From positions 1-25,566 of the forward strand of contig CAVCUL010000022.1 in assembly GCA_963605415.1 (NCBI GenBank): a DNA stretch of 25,566 nt, given 5' to 3'. The first letter of the stretch is position 1. Each line of letters starts with the position of its first letter. This document shows positions 1-7,277 of the stretch, in pieces. This stretch comes from CAG-217 sp963605415. GTDB lineage: Bacteria; Bacillota; Clostridia; Oscillospirales; Acutalibacteraceae. Position numbers and translations under genes: made by a program. Under the pieces are notes generated by a model. That model was given only the letters and a program-made list of their open reading frames with translations. It did no database searches and was not told where the DNA came from.

Positions 1-58
1 CTCATCTTGCACTCTTGTATACGATCATACTACACTGTACAAATCTGCCGCCCGCTTA

Positions 59-234
59 AATCCCTCCGTCTGCTCGCAAACTCGCAGCCACCTCCCTTTA
101 CAAGGGAGGCAAATCGGTTTCAGTATCTTTGTCCCCCTTGCAAAGGGTGACTCCCCACGGTGTGGGGAGATGTCGCGAAGCGACAGAGGGGACGGGCGCC
201 CGTGAGGCGAATGCGGCGTAGCCGCAGGGGGATT
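59..234 (-). repeat. Dispersed palindromic intergenic repeat, copy 1 (inverse orientation)
   Basis: A 176-bp element bounded by near-inverted ends (AATCCCTCC at 59-67, GGGGGATT at 227-234). It contains several hairpins: CTCCCTT/AAGGGAG around 92-108, CTCCCCAC/GTGGGGAG at 151-158 and 162-169, TGTCGC/GCGACA at 171-176 and 180-185, and TGCGGC/GCCGCA around 212-226. The core 143-195 is the reverse complement of the cores at 2821-2874 and 25521-25566. It encodes no transposase; the short open frame across it (25-252) is low-complexity and Pro/Arg-rich, so I do not call it a gene. Known from general experience: similar hairpin-rich elements are common between genes of gut Clostridia. Whether it is a MITE-like mobile element is inference. 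The remaining bases 1-58 and 235-259 show nothing I recognise. Confidence 0.75.
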
Positions 235-259
235 GGCGGGCGGCAATTGCAAGAATATA

Positions 260-2545
260 TTACTTCTTGGTCGTCACACTCTTGGCCTTACTCCAGCCGG
301 AATACAGCTTTACGCTCTTACCGTTCACCTTGACGGTCTTGTAGGTGCGCATCCGCACATAATACTTCTTCTTGGCGGATAGTTTGCTTACACTCTTGGA
401 AGTAGTCTTGTTTTTGCTGATCGTCACCGTTTTAGCGTTCTTAAACTTACTGCTGGTACTGTACTGCACCTGATACCCGGTGGTTTGAGTGGCCTGCTTT
501 TTCCAGGTGACCTTAAAGCCTTTCTTGGCCGCCGTCACCTTGGACACGCTGGTGCCCTTGGGGTTGATATTGTAAGTCATAGACTTACTGCCGCTGTAAT
601 TGCCCTTTAGGGTCACTTTCACGGTATAACGGCCTACATTTTTGCAGCCGCTGCTATAGGACACGCTATAATCCGTTTTATCTTTCAAGGTCTTGTCCTT
701 GCTGTCTTTTACCGTTACGGACGGTTTTTGCACCTTGCCGTTATAGGTGTAGGCAGTGGCGGACAGTTTTACCCCGGTAACCCGGGCAATGGTACAGCTG
801 TCCTCCAGCACCCAGCGGCAGCGCTTACAATAGGTCATCACCGAGCCGTCATACTGGAAAGTGGCCGAATCTATCAACTTTACCGGTTGATGACCCAGAG
901 CCTTTACGGTTTCCGTCTTTGTGGCGCCGCAACCGGCACAAGTATAGGTCTTGCTTCCGTCATACAGGCAAGAGGCTGCACTCGTCGAAGCCACTGCAAA
1001 GTTGTGGCTATGGTTATAGAGAATGTTATTGGCCGCCGCGTAGTCCGCCAGCGCGCCGGTAGCGGGACCGTACAGCACAAAATCCGACGCCATATAGGCA
1101 AACACCCGCTCGCCCAGGGTCTGCACACTGGCAGGCAAGGTCAGGGATTTTAGCTTGCGGCAACCGGCAAAAGCCTCCCGCTGGATCTCCGTCAGCGCCG
1201 TACCCTGCACCTTGACCGTCTGCAGATCCGTGCAACCGGCAAAGGCGTCCTTGCCGATGGACTGCAAACCGGCAGGCAAGATAACAGACTGCAACTGCTC
1301 GCCGTAGTAAAAAGCGTGGTCGCCAATACGGATCACGGTAGAGGGCACAGTGACCTGCACCGCCCCCGGCGCATACAACAGCGCCGTGCGGTCTGCATTA
1401 TAAATTACGCCATTCTCTGCCGGAAAAGCTGCGGAGCGACTGGCAATCTGGGTCAGCTTAGGACACCGGGTAAAGGCATATTCCCCCAGTGTGGTCAACC
1501 CGGCGGGCAAATTCAGTTGCCGCAGCTGGCTACAGCTATTAAAGGCGCCGTCGCCGATCGATTTCACCGTTTCCGGAAGTACCACCCGGGTCACCTGGTC
1601 AGTACCGTACAAAAAGCCGTCACCGATTCCTACCACCGTATAGCCCTCCACCGTGTCCGGTACAGTGAGCGTGGCGGGCATGGTCTTGCCGTCGTACTGA
1701 TACACCGTGGCACCGGCAGCAGAGGTACGATAGCTAAACAAAGAGGTGCGCGGCGTAATCTCATAAAAGCGCGGGGCATCCATATCGAAACCGGCTTCAA
1801 TCTGATAATAGGTGCCGTCGCTGCACTGGGCCAGGGTGTTCACATGGCCACCGCCGGCACCGGCGTCTTTGTTGCCGTTGCGGGTCCAGGCAGGCAACCC
1901 CATCAGGGTGCACATCCGGTTCACCGCCCCGGTGCTGGCCCAGCAGCTGCCGCCACCCAGAATCACCATGGACAGATAGCTGCTGTAACTGGAACTGTAT
2001 GCGTACTGGGCAGCGAACTTGGCCGCTGTCTCCGCCTTATCGTAGTCTGTGGGATTGGCAGGCAGATTCTTGGCAATATAATCCTGCATCACCCCGTCCA
2101 CATACACCTGGGCATAGTCCTGAACATGCACTGTAACGGAAAAGGTCTTGCCCCCGGCGATCACCTGCACGGTGCTGTCCCCGGCAGTATAAGACTCGGT
2201 CACCCGATCCGGCGTCTTTCCCGCCGTTGGCGCAGTAGAGCCCACATTGCCGTACCAATAGTAGCGGGTGCACAGCGGTTCCACCAGCCCGGTACTGCTA
2301 ACGGTAGCGGACTCCCCTGCCGTTACCCGGTAGGTCGCCTTGTCCGCGCCGGTGACCTTCAGCTGAAAGCTGGCCGGGTACGCTGCCGGTTGACTGATTT
2401 TCTCTCTAAAATCCTGTTTCAGAAAATAAACTGTTACCGTCATGGCATTTACACTGACCCCGGCCGCCATCGCCGCCGGTGCGCCGGTAAATACCGTTGC
2501 CAGCAGCAAAAATGCCGCCAGCAGTGCACTGCTGATCTTTTTCAT
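260..2545 (-). CDS. Secreted transglutaminase-like / BspA-type leucine-rich-repeat / fibronectin III protein
   Basis: A 761-residue exported protein. Residues 1-28 are a signal peptide (KK, hydrophobic core, AMAA). Next comes an Ig-like segment (about 30-145), then a transglutaminase-like core with a plausible Cys-His-Asp triad: C201 in GGGSCWAST, H234 in GGGHVNT and D254 in AGFDMD. About residues 285-540 hold BspA-type (LRR_5) repeats of the form 'LPxxVxxIGxxAFxxCxxL'. Two CxxC pairs (TCAGC, YCKRC) follow, then an Ig-like module and a Lys-rich fibronectin III domain at the C terminus. There is no LPXTG sorting signal, so it is probably secreted or held by charge. The start is the ATG at 2545, behind GGAAGGTGAG; an in-frame TTG at 2593 lies inside the -35 element and is rejected. 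Likely roles are adhesion or peptide/protein cross-linking or cleavage; the substrate is unknown. Domain calls come from motif reading only. Confidence 0.85.
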   Translation of the reverse strand: MKKISSALLAAFLLLATVFTGAPAAMAAGVSVNAMTVTVYFLKQDFREKISQPAAYPASFQLKVTGADKATYRVTAGESATVSSTGLVEPLCTRYYWYGNVGSTAPTAGKTPDRVTESYTAGDSTVQVIAGGKTFSVTVHVQDYAQVYVDGVMQDYIAKNLPANPTDYDKAETAAKFAAQYAYSSSYSSYLSMVILGGGSCWASTGAVNRMCTLMGLPAWTRNGNKDAGAGGGHVNTLAQCSDGTYYQIEAGFDMDAPRFYEITPRTSLFSYRTSAAGATVYQYDGKTMPATLTVPDTVEGYTVVGIGDGFLYGTDQVTRVVLPETVKSIGDGAFNSCSQLRQLNLPAGLTTLGEYAFTRCPKLTQIASRSAAFPAENGVIYNADRTALLYAPGAVQVTVPSTVIRIGDHAFYYGEQLQSVILPAGLQSIGKDAFAGCTDLQTVKVQGTALTEIQREAFAGCRKLKSLTLPASVQTLGERVFAYMASDFVLYGPATGALADYAAANNILYNHSHNFAVASTSAASCLYDGSKTYTCAGCGATKTETVKALGHQPVKLIDSATFQYDGSVMTYCKRCRWVLEDSCTIARVTGVKLSATAYTYNGKVQKPSVTVKDSKDKTLKDKTDYSVSYSSGCKNVGRYTVKVTLKGNYSGSKSMTYNINPKGTSVSKVTAAKKGFKVTWKKQATQTTGYQVQYSTSSKFKNAKTVTISKNKTTSKSVSKLSAKKKYYVRMRTYKTVKVNGKSVKLYSGWSKAKSVTTKK

Positions 2546-2564
2546 AATCTCACCTTCCGCCCTC

Positions 2565-2593
2565 ATTTTACCAAATCCTCCAGAGGGTTGCAA
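2565..2593 (-). promoter_or_regulatory. Promoter of the LRR surface-protein gene
   Basis: On the minus strand TTGCAA (2588-2593) and TAAAAT (2565-2570) are separated by exactly 17 bp, matching a sigma-A type promoter. The predicted transcription start, near 2558, leaves a leader of only about 13 nt that is almost entirely the ribosome binding site. The gene therefore looks monocistronic. Confidence 0.65.
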
Positions 2594-2636
2594 GGGGGAG
2601 CAAAGGGCGCCCTGCGATTGTTCGAATTCTTTATGC

Positions 2637-2789
2637 GGTGCGATGAGGGCATCGCACCCTACAAAATTGAATTCAGCAAATCAATAAGCTGTAGGGCCCG
2701 ATGCCCACATCGGGCCGCGGGCGGCAGATTGCCGCCCCTACGACGAAAGGAACGCTCCATTTACCGGTAGGGGCGGATACCATCCGCCC
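2637..2789. repeat. Cluster of four short hairpin repeat units
   Basis: Four hairpins stand almost side by side: GGTGCGATG/CATCGCACC (2637-2645, 2650-2658), GGCCCGATG/CATCGGGCC (2695-2703, 2708-2716), GGGCGGCA/TGCCGCCC (2719-2726, 2730-2737) and GGGCGGAT/ATCCGCCC (2771-2778, 2782-2789). Each has an associated GTAGGG, on one strand or the other, at its edge. A related unit, GTAGGGGCCGATG...CATCGGC, opens the third long repeat at 25448-25470. All stems are perfect while their sequences differ, so the units share architecture more than sequence. None is followed by a T-run placed for either neighbouring gene, so I do not call them terminators. Confidence 0.7.
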
Positions 2790-2796
2790 GCCGTGT

Positions 2797-2897
2797 AATC
2801 CCTCCACCACCGAACCGGTGCCCGTCCCCTCTGTCGTTGCGCGACATCTCCCCGCACTGCGGGGAGTCACCCTTTACAAGGGAGGCAAATCGGTTTG
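2797..2897 (+). repeat. Dispersed palindromic intergenic repeat, copy 2
   Basis: It begins AATCCCTCC like the end of copy 1. Positions 2804-2867 match 25503-25566 over 64 bases with two differences, both in the small TGTCG...CGACA hairpin. The large hairpin is CTCCCCGC/GCGGGGAG with loop ACT (2848-2866). It ends in CCCTTTACAAGGGAGG and CAAATCGGTTT, which also occurs on the plus strand inside copy 1 at 93-120, so the elements are mosaics of shared modules. Orientation of the core is opposite to copy 1. Together with the hairpin cluster it fills most of the gap between the surface-protein gene and pckG; no gene is seen there. Confidence 0.75.
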
Positions 2898-2908
2898 TAA
2901 CCGCAAAC

Positions 2909-2940
2909 AAAAAAGAACGGATACCGAAGTACCCGTTCTT
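2909..2940 (-). terminator. Rho-independent terminator of pckG
   Basis: The minus-strand RNA folds into a 12-bp stem, AAGAACGGGUAC paired with GUAUCCGUUCUU, closed by a C(UUCG)G tetraloop and followed by six U. It lies 19 bp after the pckG stop codon. This is a textbook intrinsic terminator. Confidence 0.92.
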
Positions 2941-2958
2941 TTGATTGATAATTGGAAC

Positions 2959-4740
2959 TTATTTCTCCAGGTTGGCCTTTACGGTAGCCAGCTCGTCAGC
3001 CAGTTCCTTGGGCAGGTGATCGCCGAACTTAGCGTACAGCTCCTCAACGCCCTCCAGCTCTTCTTCCCAAGCAGCCTTATCCACATCCAGGATATTATCC
3101 AGCTGCGCCTCAGTCATATCCAGGCCGTCCAGGTTGATGTCCTTGGCATAAGGCAGGTAGCCGATGGCGGTCTCCTGTGCATCCACCTTGCCCTCGCAGC
3201 GGTCGATGATCCAGTCCAGAACGCGCATATTGTCGCCAAAGCCGGGCCACAGGAAGTTGCCCTCATCGTCCTTACGGAACCAGTTTACATTGAAGATCTT
3301 GGGAGCCTTATCGGGATCCAGGGTCTGGCCGATCTCGATCCAGTGCTTCCAATAATCGCCCATGTTGTAGCCGCAGAAAGGCAGCATAGCCATGGGATCA
3401 CGACGAACCACGCCAACAGCGCCGGTAGCGGCAGCGGTGGTCTCAGAGCCCATCACGGAGCCAACGAACACGCCGTGGTTCCAGCTCTTGGACTGGTACA
3501 CCAGGGGAGTCAGCTTTGCACGACGACCGCCGAAGATGAAAGCGGAGATCGGCACGCCCTGCGGGTTCTCAAACTCGGGAGAAATGCAGGGGCAGTTCTT
3601 TGCGGGAGCGGTGAAGCGGCTGTTGGGGTGAGCGCCCTTCTCGTCGCTGGTCTGGCCGTTCCAGGGGTTGCCCTTCCAGTCAATGGCATTGGTGGGCGGA
3701 TTCTTATCGAGACCTTCCCACCACACGGTGTTGTTGTCCATATTGTGGCAAACATTGGTGAAGATGGTGCCGCTCATGGTGGACTTCAGTGCGTTGGGGT
3801 TGGACTTCATATTGGTGCCGGGAGCCACGCCGAAGAAGCCGTTCTCCGGGTTGATGGCATACAGGCGGCCGTCCGGGCCCTTGCGGATCCAGGCGATATC
3901 GTCGCCAACGGTCCAGATCTTGTAGCCCTTCTTCTGATAGCCTTCCGGCGGGATCAGCATAGCCAGGTTGGTCTTGCCGCAAGCAGACGGGAACGCAGCA
4001 CACAGGTACTTGATCTCGCCTGAGGGCTTTTGCAGACCCAGGATCAGCATGTGCTCAGCCTGCCACATCTCGTTCTTACCCAGGTAAGAAGCGATACGCA
4101 GAGCGAAGCACTTTTTGCCCAGCAGCACATTGCCGCCGTAAGCAGAGTTAACGGAAATAATGGTATTGTCCTCCGGGAACTGGCAGATCCAGCGCTTCTC
4201 CGGGTCCACATTGCACTTGCAGTGCATACCGCGCACCCAATCGTCAGAGTCGCCCAGTACATCCAGAACAGCCTTGCCCACTCTGGTCATGATGTTCATG
4301 TTCAGCACAACATAGATAGAATCGGTGATCTCGATACCGATCTTAGAGAAAGGAGAACCAACAGGACCCATGGAATAGGGAATGATATACATGGTTCTGC
4401 CCTCGTAAGCACCGGCAGCGATGTCATAGAGCATTTTATAAGCCTTGGAGGGCTCCATCCAGTGGTTGGTGGGACCGGCGTCCTCTTCTTTTTTGGAGCA
4501 GATCAGAGTTCTGTCCTCCACACGGGCCACATCGTTCTCTGCGGTTCTGTGCAGATAGCAGTCGGGCAGCAGCTCCTCGTTGAGCTTGATCATCTCGCCG
4601 GTCTCTACAGCCTCCGCCTTCAGGGCATCGATCTGTTCCTTAGAGCCGTCGATCCAAACGATCTTTGAGGGCTTGGTCAGTTCCACTTTTTCGTCCAGCC
4701 ACGCAAGCAGGGACTTGTTGGAAGTCAAATTTGTTTCCAT
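2959..4740 (-). CDS. pckG: Phosphoenolpyruvate carboxykinase (GTP)
   Basis: Interconverts oxaloacetate + GTP and PEP + CO2 + GDP in the cytosol; in fermentative anaerobes it often runs in the carboxylating direction. It is 593 residues, the usual length for the GTP-dependent family, which is unrelated in length and motifs to the ATP-dependent PckA. Visible motifs are the kinase-1a P-loop FPSACGKTN (250-258) with the active-site Cys254, the kinase-2 motif VGDDIAWI (278-285, Asp280/Asp281), and FFGVAPGTN (302-310). The ATG at 4740 is chosen because AAGGAG stands 9 bp upstream; an in-frame start ten codons earlier lacks a site. It has its own promoter and a strong terminator, so it is monocistronic. 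A perfect inverted repeat lies at the predicted transcription start (separate entry). No anomalies in the protein. Confidence 0.97.
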   Translation of the reverse strand: METNLTSNKSLLAWLDEKVELTKPSKIVWIDGSKEQIDALKAEAVETGEMIKLNEELLPDCYLHRTAENDVARVEDRTLICSKKEEDAGPTNHWMEPSKAYKMLYDIAAGAYEGRTMYIIPYSMGPVGSPFSKIGIEITDSIYVVLNMNIMTRVGKAVLDVLGDSDDWVRGMHCKCNVDPEKRWICQFPEDNTIISVNSAYGGNVLLGKKCFALRIASYLGKNEMWQAEHMLILGLQKPSGEIKYLCAAFPSACGKTNLAMLIPPEGYQKKGYKIWTVGDDIAWIRKGPDGRLYAINPENGFFGVAPGTNMKSNPNALKSTMSGTIFTNVCHNMDNNTVWWEGLDKNPPTNAIDWKGNPWNGQTSDEKGAHPNSRFTAPAKNCPCISPEFENPQGVPISAFIFGGRRAKLTPLVYQSKSWNHGVFVGSVMGSETTAAATGAVGVVRRDPMAMLPFCGYNMGDYWKHWIEIGQTLDPDKAPKIFNVNWFRKDDEGNFLWPGFGDNMRVLDWIIDRCEGKVDAQETAIGYLPYAKDINLDGLDMTEAQLDNILDVDKAAWEEELEGVEELYAKFGDHLPKELADELATVKANLEK

Positions 4741-4767
4741 AACTCTATACTCCTTATAAGTAATTTG

Positions 4768-4789
4768 CAAAAAATCAGTGTATTTTTTG
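4768..4789. promoter_or_regulatory. Inverted repeat at the pckG transcription start, candidate operator
   Basis: CAAAAAAT (4768-4775) and ATTTTTTG (4782-4789) are perfect reverse complements separated by 6 bp. The repeat covers roughly +2 to +23 of the predicted pckG transcript, a typical repressor position. It does not resemble the cre site of CcpA. It could also be a weak A/U hairpin in the leader. Symmetry and position are seen; regulator binding is inference. Confidence 0.45.
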
Positions 4790-4797
4790 TTACTATC

Positions 4798-4825
4798 ATT
4801 ATACCAAAAACGGCAAAAAATTCAA
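4798..4825 (-). promoter_or_regulatory. Promoter of pckG
   Basis: On the minus strand TTGAAT (4820-4825), a 16-bp spacer and a perfect TATAAT (4798-4803). The predicted start near 4791 gives a leader of about 50 nt ending in AAGGAG before the ATG at 4740. The surrounding DNA is much more AT-rich than the genes. Confidence 0.75.
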
Positions 4826-4863
4826 TAGAAATGCCTTCTAATTAGAACTTTTTCACAATTTTT

Positions 4864-5874
4864 TCAAAAAGTCGGCGCGTCTATTGGCATTGTTGCATAA
4901 GCGTTCAGGTCTGCCCCGGCGCGCACACCCGCCAAATATTCGTAATAGCCCTGGGCGCCCACCATAGCGCCGTTGTCGCCGCAGTATTTCAGCGCCGGCA
5001 GGTGCAGCTGCCACCCCTTTTGGCGGCACAGGCGCTCCGTTTCCCGGCGCAGGCGGGAGTTGGCAGACACACCGCCGGCCAGGGCAATGGAAGCGTAGCC
5101 GTAGTCCGTGGCGGCCTTTTCCAGCTTCTCCACCAGGCAGTCGGTAACGCCCTTTTGGAACGAGGCGGCCAGGTCGGCCACCGGCAGGGTCTCCCCTTTC
5201 TGTTCCATTCGGTGCACGGTGTTGATCACCGCCGTCTTTAGCCCGCTGAATGAGAAATCATAGGGCGTGTCCAGCCGGGGGTGGGGAAAGGCAAAGGCGT
5301 TTTCGTCCCCGGTGGGGGCGATCTTGTCTATGCTGATCCCGCCGGGGTACGGCAGTCCCAGGGTGCGCCCGGCCTTGTCCAGCGCCTCACCGGCCGCGTC
5401 GTCCCGGGTCTTGCCCAGTACTTTATAAGTGGTATAGTCCTCTACCGCCACAATGTGGCTGTGGCCGCCGCTGACCACCAGGCAAAGGAACGGCGGTTGC
5501 AGATCGCCGGTAATGTAATTGGCCGCCACATGGCTGCGCAGGTGGTGCACCGGCACCAGGGGCGTGTTTGTAGCCATAGCCAGCCCCTTGGCAAAGTTCA
5601 CCCCCACCAGCAGGGCGCCGATCAGCCCGGGGGCATAGGTCACCGCAATGGCGTCGATCCCGGCCATATCGCAGTTGGCGTCCGCCAGCGCCTGGCGCAC
5701 CACGCCGCTGATACTCTCTGCATGGCGGCGAGAGGCGATCTCCGGCACCACGCCGCCGTAGAGCTTGTGCTCCTCCAGCGAGGTGGCGATCACATTGGAC
5801 AGCACCTGCCGTCCGTCCTGCACCACGGCTGCCGCCGTCTCGTCGCAGGAGCTTTCAATTCCTAAAATTCTCAT
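4864..5874 (-). CDS. tsaD: tRNA N6-adenosine threonylcarbamoyltransferase TsaD
   Basis: Transfers the threonylcarbamoyl group from TC-AMP to A37 of ANN-decoding tRNAs (t6A), normally in complex with TsaB and TsaE. It is 336 residues, normal for the family. Family signatures are the N-terminal GIESSCDET (5-13), the metal-binding pair H111/H115 in the HHLRSH version of the HMEGH motif, VVSGGHSH (133-140) and a C-terminal CGDNGAM. The start ATG overlaps the stop of the upstream membrane-protein gene as ATGA, implying translational coupling. tsaB and tsaE, often neighbours of tsaD in Firmicutes, are absent from this window and must be elsewhere. No strong terminator follows; only an A/T-rich stem across the stop codon is visible before the pckG promoter. 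Confidence 0.96.
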   Translation of the reverse strand: MRILGIESSCDETAAAVVQDGRQVLSNVIATSLEEHKLYGGVVPEIASRRHAESISGVVRQALADANCDMAGIDAIAVTYAPGLIGALLVGVNFAKGLAMATNTPLVPVHHLRSHVAANYITGDLQPPFLCLVVSGGHSHIVAVEDYTTYKVLGKTRDDAAGEALDKAGRTLGLPYPGGISIDKIAPTGDENAFAFPHPRLDTPYDFSFSGLKTAVINTVHRMEQKGETLPVADLAASFQKGVTDCLVEKLEKAATDYGYASIALAGGVSANSRLRRETERLCRQKGWQLHLPALKYCGDNGAMVGAQGYYEYLAGVRAGADLNAYATMPIDAPTF

Positions 5875-7277
5875 TCTTGAATATCCTCTTGGGTCTTGAC
5901 CGTGGGTATGGTTTGGCCGTTTTTCTCCGCAATGGCCAGCAGTTTTTTCTCCGTCGGGCCGCCGGGCACCAGTTCGCCCACATAGTAGGAATGGTCCTTG
6001 CCGTCTGAAATGGCGTAGCCGTTCTCCACCGGAGCGAATGCGCCGTCGTCGTCCGTCTCGCCCTCTACTCTGTAAATCCGCAGGTCCCGGTTCTCCACCT
6101 GCACCACTTGGAAGAGGGAGCCGTCCGGGGCGTAGCGCACATAGTCAGCGCCAATGCCAAAATTATTGGTGGCTGCATAGACAGACAGCAGCATCATTAA
6201 AAGCACACCTACAACGGCCTCTGCCACCTGCTTGCCGGTGCGGGCACTCTTATTCTCCCGGGCATAATAGGCCCGGGCTTTTTCGTCCTTGGGATAAAAG
6301 CGCTTCATCAGCGCAGTGCCCAGCAGCACCTTGCCGGCGCTGTACACGCCCAGGGCGCTGATCAGCCCGAAAAGAATACACTTGGTCGTGCCCACGCTGA
6401 TCTCCAGCGCACCGATGGGCAGCGTGTACTCCACCAGTCGGGTGCCCCGGAACAGCAGGGCACGCAGGCCGAACACCAGCGCCATAGCCACTGCCAGCCC
6501 CACAACGGCAAAAATCCCATTCACCTTGCGGGCGCAGCGTTTATACTGCCGTTCAAAATCCTGCTTGGCCTGTTCGGTTTGGTCCACCACTGTATTGCCC
6601 CGGCGCATATAGTCCAGCAGGCGGCGCTCATACAGGGTATCTAACCGGCCCTTGGCCTCTGCCTTTTCCAGGTGCCGCAGCAGCTTGGCGCTGTCCGTTG
6701 CACCGGACACGGCGGTGACCATCGGGTGGGTGGGCAGCACGCCGAAGATCTCCTGATCCTCCCCGTCCGGGTCATTCGGGTCAAAGTGCTTGCCCCGCAC
6801 AGCTTTCATATCCGCCAGTCGGTTGGCTTTCATCTGCGCCAAAAGCGGCGGCTCTGCCGCCCGGCGTAGGTCACAATCGTACTTATGTACCGTCTCCAAC
6901 AATTCCTGCACCAGGCCCGGCACCTGGCCGGTGGTGGAAAAGCCGCTGTGGTAATACTGGTTAAAATCCTCGATCTCCAGCACATTGAACACATCGTAAA
7001 GGGTAAACCGTCCGGCGTGGCCGTAGTCCAGATCTATGTCCAAAAAGTTCTCGGTCAGCAACATCACCGCGGGCAGATACCGCAGCCGCAGCCGGTATTC
7101 GCCGCAGTCAAACACGGCAATCAGTCGGTAGTCGTCTGCCGTATGGCTCTCTTCAAAGCCCATAAACCGACCATACAGCCCGGTGGCGGCGCAGTCCTCC
7201 ACGGCGCTGCGTACAGCGGCGATCATGGCCTTGGTCTCCGGCTCTAATTTATAGAGCTTGTCTTTCTTTTTGCCCAT
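5871..7277 (-). CDS. Unrecognised three-helix membrane protein in the tsaD operon
   Basis: I do not recognise this 468-residue protein. Residues 1-250 look soluble and cytosolic: a Lys-rich start, a mixed alpha/beta part (about 14-135, with several beta-like stretches and YDVFNVLEIEDFNQYY around 94-109), then a charged helical part to about 250. Three hydrophobic segments follow at about 254-276, 298-320 and 351-371, with a basic loop (KRFYPKDEKARAYYAREN) between the second and third. Residues 372-468 form a polar tail, probably outside the cell if the N terminus is inside. The ATG at 7277 has GAGGAG 5 bp upstream and overlaps the end of rimI by 29 bp; the stop overlaps the tsaD start as ATGA. 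Overlap at both ends shows co-translation with rimI and tsaD, but no function can be deduced. Confidence 0.85.
   Translation of the reverse strand: MGKKKDKLYKLEPETKAMIAAVRSAVEDCAATGLYGRFMGFEESHTADDYRLIAVFDCGEYRLRLRYLPAVMLLTENFLDIDLDYGHAGRFTLYDVFNVLEIEDFNQYYHSGFSTTGQVPGLVQELLETVHKYDCDLRRAAEPPLLAQMKANRLADMKAVRGKHFDPNDPDGEDQEIFGVLPTHPMVTAVSGATDSAKLLRHLEKAEAKGRLDTLYERRLLDYMRRGNTVVDQTEQAKQDFERQYKRCARKVNGIFAVVGLAVAMALVFGLRALLFRGTRLVEYTLPIGALEISVGTTKCILFGLISALGVYSAGKVLLGTALMKRFYPKDEKARAYYARENKSARTGKQVAEAVVGVLLMMLLSVYAATNNFGIGADYVRYAPDGSLFQVVQVENRDLRIYRVEGETDDDGAFAPVENGYAISDGKDHSYYVGELVPGGPTEKKLLAIAEKNGQTIPTVKTQEDIQE

Noticed and set aside
25..252. A 75-codon open frame on the minus strand over the first repeat.
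   Set aside because: It is made of the repeat's hairpins, is Pro/Arg/Ser-rich, has no ribosome binding site and resembles spurious proteins often predicted in such elements.
1316..2770. A 484-codon open frame on the plus strand opposite the surface-protein gene.
   Set aside because: Composition is His/Gly/Arg-rich and low in information, as expected from the antisense of a GC-rich gene. The minus-strand product has a signal peptide, recognisable domains, a promoter and a ribosome binding site.
2704..2881. The palindrome clusters considered as a CRISPR array or tandem repeat.
   Set aside because: Unit lengths and sequences differ, there are no regular spacers, and no cas genes are in the window.
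4850..4870. A/T-rich stem (ACTTTTT with AAAAAGT) across the tsaD stop as a terminator.
   Set aside because: Stem has almost only A-U pairs, a 12-nt loop and no proper T-run; too weak to call.
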